DNA of 64,000 bases from contig JAWWNJ010000185.1 of assembly GCA_037176885.1 (NCBI GenBank), positions 186,001 to 250,000 on the forward strand, written 5' to 3'. The DNA comes from Favolaschia claudopus. Its lineage: Eukaryota; Basidiomycota; Agaricomycetes; Agaricales; Mycenaceae. The notes below the pieces were generated by a model, which searched no databases, was not told the DNA's origin, and saw only the letters and a program-made list of their open reading frames with translations. Positions 1 to 10,820 of the stretch are shown here, one piece after another. Made by a program: the position numbers and the translations under genes. Each line of letters begins with the position of its first letter. The first letter of the stretch is position 1.

Positions 1-1106
1 AAGGAAGGATTACTGGGACAAGGTCCCAAAGCAAAAAGGCGGGGCCCGTACTACATACATGTGTCAGTTGTACGTCACAGATATGAAATGTTTATTTGTT
101 ATACTCAAGCTCACCTTCAATTTGCGTTCCAGATTTTCGTTTCAATTCCCGAATTGCGAGGTTGTTGATCCCAATCAAGTCGATTTGACTTGCGTTGAAT
201 CTGCAGTGAACCAAAGGTTCTCGATTTGGAAGTAAGCTTTCATGCTTCTCATTGCTTTCTTGTGCTGAAGCACCACTCACACCTCCTCGCGCGCCGTTCC
301 CGCATTTCCATATTCCTTTTCGCGACATGTAATCAACATGAATCAATGGCACGGCGGGTCAGTCGAGAGCTTTTCTGTTTCGTTCGATCTGCGTCAAAAT
401 TGAAAGAACTTGCTTAACTTTAGATTCTAGCGCATTTCGAGCAATTTGGTGCACACAGCACTGAAACGACATTATCGACGTCGTCGACGCTGACAGTGTC
501 TAGGACGTTGGGGACACCCTCGTCATCAGTGTGGCGACTAGTGCGTAGGTGTGGGGCTGAGGTTTGATTTGGGAGCGCATTGAGAGGGGGGAAGTGAGGG
601 AACGAACACAGCAGCGGTGGGTACAATTAAATGAGGGAAGATATTGAGGTGAAGTATTTTTTGTTTGTGAATAGTCAAAACTGAAATAACTCACTTGAAT
701 TTAAGTTTTCTAGCATGGGTTATAAAGCAGTTCCCATGCGGAGTGCTTAAAGAAAGCTACAAATACAAAGTTGGTAAGGTCGCACATTTTAACTTTTAAC
801 GGTGTTGAGTGGACACTAAATCCAATTGATATGCTGGAATACTCAACAATGAAAAGAGCCGCACGGATACAGAGACATGCCTAGGGTGAAGGCACACCTC
901 CCTGCGACAGCTGCGACATGAGAAACAGGGCTGAAGTCTGAAGAGTAGGACTCCGTTCGACCATAATTGTATGACAGGATGCTGCTTCCAATAAGAGAGA
1001 ACCAACGGGGCAAAGCCGTCTGAACCTACATTACCACATTACTGTTCCTTTTGATATACTCCCCGTTCATACAAAACCTGTATCCCAAGCTCGTGTCACG
1101 AACCGT
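1..1106. other. Host flank, no gene recognised
   Basis: Only short open frames under 90 codons with no recognisable protein are seen on either strand. The segment ends at the 4-bp target duplication CCGT (1103-1106) of the large retrotransposon. Removing that element joins it to the sequence starting at 21526. Confidence 0.6.
1103..1106. repeat. Target-site duplication CCGT (left)
   Basis: CCGT directly precedes the TG that begins the LTR and is repeated at 21522-21525. An A precedes CCGT on both sides, but on the right that A is the last base of the LTR (it is also present at 2916), so 4 bp is preferred over 5. Confidence 0.8.
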
Positions 1107-2916
1107 TGAAACGGTGCGTGTAGGTGTAGGCGTGAAATATACCGAAATATAAAATCACAAAATCTAATCCAATACGACGTGTGTGTGTGTGTGTTCGGGG
1201 TGGCGGGAGCACGTATCGTCCCTCAGAATACTTGTGCAAGCTTCAATCAATCAAGGTCGCTACGTTTGAGCGGGACGAACTACTAGATTGTCTAGCGAGA
1301 ACGTAGCGGGCAAAACGATTCGCAGCGGGAGAAGCGAAGAGTCACTCTTTCTGAGACTTCGAAATGAGAAATTCTGAGTCTAGCGGGGAGGGTCTCCGTG
1401 CCAATAGAAAAGCGTCGCCCGGTAGTGGATCGTCAACCGGCAAGAAGCTTTCTGGATGACAACCGGCGGGCAGAAGGCGCGGCTCAGCGGGACGGGGTTC
1501 TTATACGACCGGCGCGGCTCTGGCGAGAAGCGGGGCTCTTATGTCGATGGCGCGGACACTAACAGTGACCCGGGCAGTTACACCACTACGCGGCGGCGAG
1601 CTCGAACGGGGGTCTTGGTTATACCGCGGAACGGCTGGCACACGGGGCGTCGACGGCGCGGAATCAAGCTCGAACGGGGGTCTTGGTTATACCGCGGAAC
1701 AGCAAGAAACGGGGCTTCGTATTTCAGGAGGGCTCGGGCTCAAAGGCTGGCGGGGCTCTCAAAGTTCTGGCGGCTCGGTATGCCACAAGTCTTTCCGTAT
1801 CACTCGAGTCTCTCTCAGATATCAAGTCTAGTCTCTTTCAAAGTTCAATTCAAATTCTAGAGTCCGCTACAAACTGCCCTTGTCTACGGGTAGGTAATTG
1901 ACTGAGTAACAAAAAGTACACCGGGAGATTAAATACATGCAGCGGGAGCAGAAACAACCAAATAAAATCATGATGAGAGAGTGTCCAAGTTTGATGCCGC
2001 GCCCGCTGGGAACCAATGGTATATTCAGGATTGCGAGTCGTGAGTGAAAAGACTGCTTCCCGGAGAAAGTCCATGCGGGCGGGTGGGTATTGCGCCTTAT
2101 TGCAGTGCAATGGCGTGCTGGTTGCCATGTCCCCGGGAGGGGACACGAAATTCCTCCTTCATAATATGGTCCTGCCGCTGGTCGAGTTGAAGTCGAAAAG
2201 GCTTCCCGCTGAGTAGTTAGTCAACGGCTCGATAGCGGTCAAGTTCATCTCGTCTTCTATCTTCAGAACAGTCTAAGTTCCAGGGAAAATAGGGAGAGCC
2301 GAGTCGCGTTAGCGGCTCGCCACTCGCCGTTCGGGTTGTCCGCAATCAGCGGGAAATGCCCCCAGCAACTCGCCATGTCCTTCTCATCATTCTGACAGAG
2401 CCGTTGGCTGGATAGCCGCTGGCTCCGAGGTGCTCCCGCTGGCAGTCGGTTAAGTCCCGGCTGTCCGTAATCAGCCGGCGTGCTCGGATAGAGCCTGCCG
2501 GTGATCCTGTTCGTCGGTAGAGTGGCGGCCGTCCTGAATTCGAAGTTGAACTCAGTATGGTCCCCCGCTAGATCTTCTTCATGTTGGTCGGCGGGTGAAC
2601 GCCTAACCTCAGGGAGGTTGGTAGTTCCTCTTAGTCGCCTCCAGCACCTCGAGATAGTAGTTTCCCACTAAGTCCCTTGGCCCGGCAGTTTAGAAATAGT
2701 CAGCGGCAGAGTCTCGCACCCATGTTTAGGGAAACGTCGCTAAGCCGCTGCTACCCGTTGGTGTCCCGCCAGCTTGTCGGCTATCCACAGCAATAAGATA
2801 CTGCCCGCGAGGACGGGCATATCTTCTATTATCCTAGCCTCACTTCTCCCGCTGATAGGTCTCGAAAATCGATAAATTCCGGGCATTTCATGCCTAGCCG
2901 CTGAGCGGCCCTATCA
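1107..2916 (-). repeat. 3' LTR (1,810 bp)
   Basis: This copy matches 19712-21521 at a constant offset of 18,605 with no indel noticed. It contains a GT microsatellite near 1181, a 34-bp direct repeat (1599-1632 and 1667-1700, period 68), and about 13 copies of AGCGGG/CCCGCT in mixed orientation plus several AGCGGC variants. Open frames inside it are short and look non-coding. Confidence 0.95.
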
Positions 2917-2929
2917 TCTCCCCCTTTCT
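2917..2929 (-). other. Polypurine tract
   Basis: On the minus strand AGAAAGGGGGAGA directly abuts the TG that starts the 3' LTR, the expected plus-strand priming site. A closely similar tract with conserved downstream sequence recurs at 10533-10572. Confidence 0.8.
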
Positions 2930-3612
2930 AGATTTCAACTCTCCCGAGTTGACGACTTGGGATCGCCCGCTAGAGATCTTATCCATCTTCCGGGGAAGGG
3001 GACTTCAAGACAAAACTTTGCCTTGGAATAATTCATAGATAACGAACGGGCCGCCAGTGAGGCCCGGTTCCCGCTCGTCCCCTTTGGTATTTCATGAGAG
3101 AAAACCTTAACGAAAGACTCGTGGCGACCTAATTTTAGATTCCCACTCTACTTCCGTCGACAGCTTCTCGCCTTAACTTCTCGCCGCGGCCGGCGATGCC
3201 GTCATTTTCATTATGAGGCGTCACCATTGCCATTTTGGGAAGTACATCAATATAAGAAGCACTAGGGTCGAACTCTAACCCTGCGCTCTCTAAGGCCGTC
3301 GTATGTGGTCGCAATCTGGAATGGTTTGGATCAAAGAAGCCGCAGCGACCCCCCGCTTCTCTATTCAAATATTTCTCATGAAAATTTTCCAGAGAATCCC
3401 ATCAAACATTCAAACTCCGACCTCGAAAGGTATAAAGACTCGAGAGGTTTCTGGGTGGATTCCCCACCGATTCCCTGATTGGGCACCCCCTTGCCTTCTT
3501 CCCTCTGGCCCTCTTCATTCTATCTTTCTGCCCGGCGACGATTCTAAGTGCCTTGCACGGGGGATCACCTTCCAGCTCCCTGCGGTCCATTTCGTGACGT
3601 CCCACCCGCGAG
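2930..3612 (+). promoter_or_regulatory. Promoter/leader region of antisense gene A
   Basis: No gene is seen here. TATA-like boxes occur at 3251-3256 (TATAAGAAGCA context) and 3431-3437 (TATAAAG), the latter 176 bp before the ATG at 3613. The 3251 box context recurs at 10752 before gene C, so the two promoters look related. An ATG at 3303 opens a 127-codon frame that overlaps gene A in another frame; I regard it as an upstream frame rather than a gene. Confidence 0.45.
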
Positions 3613-6600
3613 ATGGAAGACGACAAGAAGACTCCCCGCCCTCGCCCGTCTGCTTCAGCCGCTCGTCCGGGTTCTCGTACCTCTAAGGCGTCCACCCGGG
3701 CTGTCTCTCCTTCCGTCTCCAACCCTGCCCCAGCGAGGACTCCCGCTGTTGCACCGTCGACGGCGTCGTCTTCCAAAGCCAAGACCAACCAGTCGCCGGT
3801 CAACTTGACCGAACGGATCGACTTCTGGTCTGCCTGGCGGGACAAGCCCAACAAGTTCAAGGCGGCGAAGAAACTCATCACCCCCGGCGTTGCAGACCAG
3901 ATGAAGCCCGAAGAAGTCAAGATTCTGATACGCAGCTTGGATAGCGAACTGGTGAGCCCCGCTATATTTTCTAGCGTCTTAGCTTCTCTAAAGAACCCTT
4001 AACAGAGAATCCACCGGGCGGGCCTCAATTTTGCCCGCGGGAGCGAAGAGTCTGTTCCTCCATACGCTACCGCCCTCTCGTACTATCTCGGCCGGCAGCT
4101 CAAGCGCATCGATCCCCAGCACGATCACCCGGAACTCTGGGGTCTGGCTTTGAGCAAGCCCGAGATGGAAAAGCTAAAGGCAAGCCGTATTCTTTTATTT
4201 CTTTCGCCGGCTACCGACTGACTTAGTCATTCAGCTCGCGCGGCCCCCCGAGCCAACGAAGGATGTGGCCAATTTCAGCCTCCCTGGTCGCCCGCCACCG
4301 CTGAGGCCTGAGGAGTTTAGACCGCTCAAGTCCCCGGTAAGTGACGACCCCGCGCTATTCCCTTTCTAATCGAGACTCATTCTTTAAAGAAGGGGACCGG
4401 TTCCGCCTCCGCAGCAGGCAAGTCGTCGAACCCCGCTGACGACAAGCCGAAGGGTCGCGACAAAGCCGCCGCGGGCTCCTCCAAGAAAGGCAAGAGCGGC
4501 GGCAAGCCTGCTGCCGACTCTGAGCAGCCCAGCAAGCCGGCCGCGCAGCCTAAAGTACGACTTCCCGCTGACCATCTTGGCTTTCGCTGATCCTCGTTCG
4601 TCTAGGACGAGGCCAAGCCGCGGGAACAGAAGCCATTCCCGAATTTCAAGAAGCTCGTAAGCTCGTTCTTTTTCTATCAAGTCTCTCCCCGCTAAGCTGC
4701 CTTGCCTTGTATCAGACCGACCAGCCCGCCGCCGAGGGCTCTAACCGAGTCCAAGTCATCAAGCGCAAAGTAACCGTCCCCGCCGACTCGCCTCTCGCCG
4801 CGTCCAGCGGTTCAAAACGCAAGGCATCCACCAACGCCGAAACTTCGCCGGCGAAGAAGATCAAGGAGGAGAAAGTGAAGGCGCCCGCCAGGCAGGAGGT
4901 AGTAGTTACCCGCTGTTGCCCCAAGTGTAAGGCCGACATAGAGTTGACTATAAATTTTTCGTAGACCCCCTCCATCGAATACGTTTCCGAATCCGAGGTG
5001 AAAGCCTCCAAGAAGCCCATCGTCTGTGAGTTATCCCTTTTGATTCTTCAAGTACGATCGAGCCGCTTAAACTATCTTTCTAGTAATCACAACGAAACCC
5101 CCGCCGACTGCCAAGGCTTCGACTTCAAAACCAACTCCCCGGGATCCGCACGAAGACGTCGCTATTGACGAAGTTCCTTCGATGCGGTACATCGTGCCCG
5201 ATTATTCCCATCGAATGATTCTCAGGAATCTGGGAATCAACCCGGTGAGCGGCTTTTATTCCTGTTCTGTCGAATTTCTCCGGTGAGACTGACTTCCCGC
5301 AGAGCCCACCGACCATCAAGAAGTCGAAGGAGGAGTTCAACATCCCCAGCAAGGAACTCTTCAGGAAGTTCCTCACCGGGTACCCTCACCCAGCGAGACG
5401 CCGGGACCTCCCAATCGACCCCGAGCAGGGCCTTTTTGCGTTGAGCTCCGACGGCTTCGTCTCGACGATGGAGCTCTTTCAAGCCCAGGTAAAGTTGAAC
5501 TCATCGGGCGACATCTTGTACTGATCATCCTGGCATAGTACGGCCCCCGCTGCATCCGTTGCATTCATAATGGTTCGGAATGCAAAGTCTCCGGCTTCCC
5601 CTCTGAGTGCACGGCCTGCGCCAGCCACAAGTCCAAGAAGGACTGCACATTCTTGGCTACCGGCGAGGAGTTGAGCCTTATGGGAACCGAGCTCAAGGAA
5701 TGGGTTTTCATGACTCGCCCGGGTAAGTTCTAGTTCTTTCGTATTTATTTCTTGCCCGCTAACCAGTTCAACAGAATGGTAAGACTTGAACGAGGACGTC
5801 AATCAGGCCAGCGCGACAGTCTTCGCCATCCAGAACTCGCTCGAGGCCGCCTATGTTCAACTGCGCCGGAAGATGTTCAAGATGCTTCACGCCATCCTGG
5901 TCACCCGCGGCCAAGTCAACTACGACGACTTCGTCGCTCGTTTCGACGGGGAGTCCTACGAGGAGAAGCAGAAGCACATGGAAATCATGCTCAGGATTGC
6001 CATGACCCAAGGGCTTCACGCCGGCTCGGACATCAACGAGGTTCGGGCCTGGCAATTCTTCCCTATGGAACTGCTGGACGAAGCGGACATCCCGATCTTT
6101 GATACCGCGTACAACTTCTACAAGGCTTACGACGCGAACGAGCGGGCTGCTCCGCTGGGATTCTTCTTGATCCCCTCCGACCCGGATGACGAACGCCCGC
6201 CGCAATGGGTGGAGGTCGAGGTAAGAAATCTTTCTAACTTTTTCATTCCCGCTCGCACTGAACTGTTTCTGATAGCCGGAAGACTGCTTCCACCTCCTGT
6301 TCGACGAGGAGGGCGTTGTAGGCTCATCGACCGGTCCCGACGGCTCGCTAGTTCGAGCTCGCGTTCAGGCTCGCGGCGACGGTCCCGAAGACTTGGACCC
6401 GCACGACTTCGATGGGAACCCCACGCCTTACAGCGCGAAGCACCGGAACGTTCCTGGCTTCTTCCGCGAATTGTACGCCCGGGGGAAATTTACTGTGTTG
6501 CCCGACGAGTCGGAGGTTAAGAAACCTAAACCTTCCCGCTCGCGTCGAAACGCAGGAAATTCGAAGAAGTCGAAGGTCAAGTCTGACCCGGTGGTGCACG

Positions 6601-7115
6601 AGGACGAGGACGCTCCCGAGGACGAGTTCCGCCCGCCCCCTTCTCCAACCGAGGAGGAGTCGGCCGACGACGGCCCACGCGATCGTAAGTCCTCCATCTT
6701 TCTTATTCTCTTTTCGAGCTCTAAGTCTGTTTCTCCCGCCACAGCGATGGACCTTGGTTCCCGCCCGCCAACGCCTGAGCCCAGAGCTCAATCCAAAGGC
6801 AAAGGCCGCGCAGCCGAGCCAATCGCCGACGACTACGCCAGCGACGCGGGGGAAGCCGAGGTGGGTGCTCCCGACCTACTGCAGGAGGACTTTTTGGCTC
6901 AAGCTTTTGCCTTCGAGGAGGTATCCAGCGGCGAGGAATCGGGCGAAGAGGGCAGCGAAGAGGAGGTCGCCGACAGCGTTCAAGAGCAGGTGGACGACCC
7001 TGACGCGTCGGACACCATGTCGGTCGAGGCCGGGGAAATCGAAGATGTCGACGCAGCGGGTGAGCTGGACGATACCGTCCATGCTCACATCTTCGACTTC
7101 GACGACTACGCGTGA
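3613..7115 (+). CDS. Cargo gene A: 940-aa acidic protein with Zn2Cys6-spaced cysteine cluster
   Basis: Thirteen exons: 3613-3951, 4006-4179, 4235-4336, 4390-4554, 4606-4656, 4716-4898, 4965-5025, 5084-5244, 5303-5488, 5539-5722, 5784-6220, 6276-6684, 6745-7115. The joined frame is 2,823 nt. Introns are 50-66 nt; intron 2 is GC-AG and intron 10 has an unusual AAG acceptor. The N-terminal half is rich in Lys, Pro, Ser and Ala. Exon 10 encodes Cys 479, 482, 489, 498, 501 and 510, spaced C-x2-C-x6-C-x8-C-x2-C-x8-C. This fits the fungal binuclear-zinc pattern, though the first loop is not very basic. A helical region (about 535-680) and long Asp/Glu-rich tracts follow. It lies inside the retrotransposon, antisense to gag-pol. 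No homologue is recognised; function unknown. Confidence 0.75.
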
Positions 7116-7902
7116 GCCGGTAAGTTCGACTTGAACCCTTTCTTTATTCCTCTGCTAACTCTCAACTCCAGACTTTCCTCGTGGGTGGGCGGGCGGCAAG
7201 TAAGCACTTGCCCTAGTTCTCGCTGTACCCGGCTCCCACTGACTTCTTTCTCAGAAATATTTTCTGTATTCATAATCGCGGGGGCCGAGCGGCCCCCAAA
7301 ATCATCAAAAGCTACGGGCACGGGTCCCATAACCCCGCTGGTTGCGAACGGTCATGGCCTGGTGGAATTCCACCCGCCATGACCCCCAAATAAAAATAAA
7401 TTGCCCCATAGTAGTAGAGCATCGTGTACCGGCCAAAGAGCCGATGAAACTAAAATTAAAAGCTTTTACGATGCTCTCTTTTCATGTGTGATCCAACTTC
7501 TAAGTTCTGTCTGAGTTCCAAAGTCAGAGTCCCCGGCTAGAGCCTCTATGTGATTTGTAAGAGTCTGAAGCGAGAGAATCTGGCTAAGTGCTGCGCCCGT
7601 CGGCCGAGTACGCCTTAGAGAGCGAGCTGGACGTTGAACTTTCGAGTTTTTCAACATGCCGAGCGGCAACGGTGCTCATCACCGGGGTTCATCAGATAGC
7701 GGGGGTTGCCCGCGGCATCTCATCCAACTGTCAGCGGCTGTCCTCGGACTCCACCGGGTGACTAGTTCCTCATTTCTCCCGTTGGTCTCGTAAGGGTGAT
7801 AACGTAGAGTAGAACTGGCCCGGCGGCCCGAGCCGCCCGCTACCGTACTTGTAGTCGATAGGGGTAGATAGCCAATCAAACCATCTTTTTCCTTCAATTG
7901 CC
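7116..7902 (+). other. Intergenic of cargo region (gene A 3' end to gene B1)
   Basis: Contains a perfect 7-bp-stem hairpin at 7280-7297 (GGGGGCC, loop GAGC, GGCCCCC), AATAAA-like sequence near 7388-7400, and a 10-bp inverted repeat AGAGCATCGT (7416-7425) / ACGATGCTCT (7468-7477). Several AGCGGG-type motifs occur. Plausibly the gene A terminator followed by the B1 promoter; no gene is seen. Confidence 0.4.
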
Positions 7903-8645
7903 ATGCCTCAGCCCGTAGGTGAAGTCTTAATCGACTACCATTTCTTCCCGGTGGTCAGTCAAGGCTTTGTGCGCAAGATCTATACCGTGGTAGGCTGTCC
8001 TCGACACATTTCTGCGCCAAGTCCAACCAGCCGCTAGCCGGATCTCGTCTGCACGCCTTGTAGTGACGCCGGCGAAGACTGTGAATTTCTTCACTGGGGC
8101 TCAAAGTGCACTCGGTGCCGGGAGGCGAAGGTTCCCAAATGCTTGTTCACCGGGGTGGATTGGTTCAAATATACCTATCCGTCTTCAGCCTTTCCGACAC
8201 TTTTCATCTATCGCAGCGGTAAGTCCTGCCGCTCTTCGAATTCTCATCTTTCTTATTCTATTCAGGCGGCACGTTGTACGACCTTGCATTCCTCGAACTC
8301 TGGTACCACTTGCGCCTCGGCGGCTTAAGCCCCGATATGTTTATAGGCTCGGTGGACGGTGAGCCCGCTGACTTCTTGCGTCGGCGGGAGGAATTTGCTG
8401 GCGACCTTCGTGACTGGGACATTGCTCACGACCTAAACCACGCCGCTCACTCCAGCCGGCGGCTGTATTTCTACAACATCCTATCTCGAGTTTTACGCGA
8501 GTGGCGTACCCAGGATCGCTCGATCCACGCCCAGTGCGACGTCGACGCGGCTATCCTGCTCCATGATATCAGGCGACGGGACTCTAATGTTCCGACCGTC
8601 GTGCCCTTGGCCCAAGGCACGCGCCGCCAGACCTTCGAGCGGTAA
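7903..8645 (+). CDS. Cargo gene B1: 215-aa cysteine-cluster protein
   Basis: Three exons, 7903-7989, 8038-8218 and 8266-8645 (648 nt joined), with introns of 48 and 47 nt. Exon 2 starts in phase 0, ends in phase 1, is 181 nt long, and encodes Cys 34, 37, 44, 53, 56 and 64 (C-x2-C-x6-C-x8-C-x2-C-x7-C), including a Trp-Gly pair before the fourth Cys. Exon 3 encodes a likely helical domain rich in Leu, Tyr, Trp and Arg. Intron positions and phases match B2 and B3, so the three are tandem paralogues despite low overall identity. Start chosen as the first ATG giving a continuous frame into the cluster. Function unknown; zinc binding is inferred from spacing only. Confidence 0.7.
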
Positions 8646-8817
8646 CCCAGGCTAGTAGCTTTTCCCCGTTAGGGTCAAATAAATCTCTTTGCCCGGTCGC
8701 AAGCCGTTATCGTGATGTCTGATTCCTTCTGAGCTTTTGGTCCGGCAGCCGGTGGTACTCACCCGTCGGCTATAGGTTTTACTTATAGCGGCCGGTGCCC
8801 AGTGAGTCCTTCAAGCG

Positions 8818-9489
8818 ATGCCCGCCTTTTCTTTGGCAGCGACTTTTTACTCAGAACGCTTTAGGAGCTTCACCGGTCCCTCAGAGTACCAGCTCGTACT
8901 TCAAGCTCAATTTGTGGGTCTTTCGTTCTTTCCTGGTGCTCTCCCGCTGACGGGTGCCTCTTCTTAGCCGGAGTACGAATGCCAGTGCTGCCTCAAGAAC
9001 TACCGCCATTGCATCTGGATTCAGTGGGGTGAAGCCTGCCTCAGCTGCATGTTCATAGGCCGCGCCGCCTTGTGCTGCTACACCAAGAAGTCCGTCTGGC
9101 AGGCCGAGAACAGCCGTCGTCGCGACACTCTCCTAGCCTCTCGGCCAGGTAAGTCTGCTTTCTATCTTTTTACCGCTCAGCGGGGGTCTTAGTGAATTTT
9201 AGCTCCTTCCGCCGGACGGATCGCTCAGTTTGACTGGTACGCCCGGGCTGCCGGTGCCCGACTCGACGAGAAGAGGTACATCGACGTGCGTACTTGCACC
9301 ATCCTCGCCGCCAGATCCATGCTCGGCACCCTTGGGTTTGGCCAGCTACGCTTCTTGTACGGACTGTGGTTTGACGCGAAGGGGGCGGGCGTACGAAAGG
9401 AAATTGTAGATCTCCTCCGGGATAGGTTAGACGCTGTAGCCCTCCAGTCCGGCGCAAGGCTCCCGCCCGTTATGTTCATCGGGCCGTAA
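8818..9489 (+). CDS. Cargo gene B2: 187-aa cysteine-cluster protein
   Basis: Three exons, 8818-8913, 8968-9148 and 9203-9489 (564 nt joined). The 181-nt exon 2 begins with a Pro-Glu-Tyr-Glu lead-in to Cys 37, 40, 47, 56, 59 and 68 (C-x2-C-x6-C-x8-C-x2-C-x8-C, with extra Cys at 39 and 69). Both introns (54 nt each) contain an AGCGGG/CCCGCT motif. The C-terminal exon is predicted helical. Paralogue of B1 and B3 by exon structure. No enzymatic motif is seen. Confidence 0.7.
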
Positions 9490-9772
9490 GCGTAGTAGGA
9501 AATATATTCCCACTGTCAAACGAACTTGCATCTTTAAAACTCTGTTTCAAGCTGCCCGATTAGGAAGGCTTCTTAGAAACCAAAGCTTCCTCGTGTTTTT
9601 GCCCAGCGGGGGCTCAGCACCTCGTTGGATATTCCACATGTATTGCGGATCTCCCGGGAGCGTCGGGTGCAATGAGTCCCGCTGTCGATCTCTCTGTTTT
9701 TGGGTCTCCCGCCAGGTCTCAGAGAGATATTTAAGCTGGCGGGAAGGTCCCATTTGCTTCAGTCGTCTACTC

Positions 9773-10401
9773 ATGTCTTTGCTGGAACATCCACTCTTTC
9801 CGAATGACCCCGTCGGCCCGCTCAGGGAGTACTATGTACGTTCCTGAACATTTTGCCTCGGGTAATTCCTCATCATTCGGCAGCCTGGCCGGGTATGCTC
9901 TGCGTGCCTCAACGCCCGTTCTCATTGCGAGTTTACTGAGTGGGGAGCGCCGTGCACCCGCTGTTACTTGCTGAAGCACAACTGCTCGTACACCCAGACC
10001 GCTGAGCTGGCCGATGAAATTGCTGCCCGCCGGCACCGTTTCAAAGAGGGTCCCGATCGTAAGTGACGACTTCTTTCTTATCTGTTGCGCCACAACTGAT
10101 TCCCCGCTCGCTTCTAGCGGCTACGAAGGAACAGCTAGCTGCTTGGGACGTCCTTCATGAGGGGACCCTGGCGCAGTTCCCATTCTGGCAACAATACCAT
10201 TCTGTAATCGTCGGGCGGAACGTCGCAGAGGCAGCCCAACGGCTGTCTTTTTACTTCGAGGCCCGCTTGGTTTTCCATCTTCTTCAGGAGGCCAAAACGG
10301 CTAATCTCCCGGCTGCGTATGTTGCTGTTATCCGCGAGCGGTTAGACGTTCTCGCCAATAATCTTTTCCTGGATCTTCCGGCTAGGATGCGGGCAGTGTA
10401 G
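9773..10401 (+). CDS. Cargo gene B3: 173-aa cysteine-cluster protein
   Basis: Three exons, 9773-9835, 9884-10058 and 10118-10401 (522 nt joined), introns 48 and 59 nt. Exon 2 (175 nt, phase 0 in, phase 1 out) encodes Cys 26, 29, 36, 45, 48 and 55, spaced C-x2-C-x6-C-x8-C-x2-C-x6-C, with the same Trp-Gly before the fourth Cys as in B1. A TATA-like GATATTTAA lies about 47 bp before the ATG. Exon 3 encodes an alpha-helical-looking domain. Third member of the tandem B family; function unknown. Confidence 0.7.
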
Positions 10402-10820
10402 ATACAGGCACATGTACTTTCGGATAGTTCGTTCCGATAACACACGCTCCCGCCCCATGTGAGGCCTTGGAAACATTTATTTCTTGGTAAAGATGTGCCC
10501 GCTGCCCTCAAATGACGTGCTAGGTGACCCACCTCTCCCCCTTTCAGAAATCTCAACTGTCCCCAGTTGATCGATCAGAGGAAATTCAGGTTCCCCGGCA
10601 GCAAATTTTTGTGCCACGGAACGATCGGGTGCGTTTGAAATAATTTTCTGCGCCACCGGCGGGTGCATCTACCATAAATGGTAATCCAAGTTCGGCCGTT
10701 GACCAAATTTCGTCCAAATTATCCTTACGGCGTTAATTACGGCCGCTCGAGTATAAGAAGCAGCGGGCGGACAGGTATACCCCCAGCCTCGTCTACTGTC
10801 TTTACTCTGCTTCCTCCAAA
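10402..10820 (+). promoter_or_regulatory. Promoter region of gene C with a second polypurine-like tract
   Basis: No gene is seen. 10533-10572 resembles the LTR-adjacent segment at 2917-2955: shared CTCCCCCTTTC, then a TCAACT...AGTTGA inverted pair. A TATAAGAAGCAG box at 10752 matches the context at 3251 and lies 69 bp before the gene C ATG. Gene C's promoter thus looks like a copy of the region beside the 3' LTR. Confidence 0.5.

Noticed and set aside
1456..2216. Open frames of 66-134 codons inside both LTRs
   Set aside because: They sit in repeat-rich LTR sequence, overlap in several phases, show no domain, and are duplicated only because the LTRs are.
3303..3686. 127-codon plus-strand frame overlapping the start of gene A
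   Set aside because: It overlaps gene A exon 1 in another frame and shows no recognisable protein; gene A splices cleanly to 13 exons from 3613.
3402..3920. 172-codon minus-strand frame over gene A exon 1
   Set aside because: Shadow of the GC-rich coding exon; no domain and no continuation.
4899..4964. CCPKCKADIEL stretch as a zinc motif
   Set aside because: It lies in a 66-nt segment with splice signals (GTAGTA...TAG) and ends in a stop; it is treated as intron 6 of gene A.
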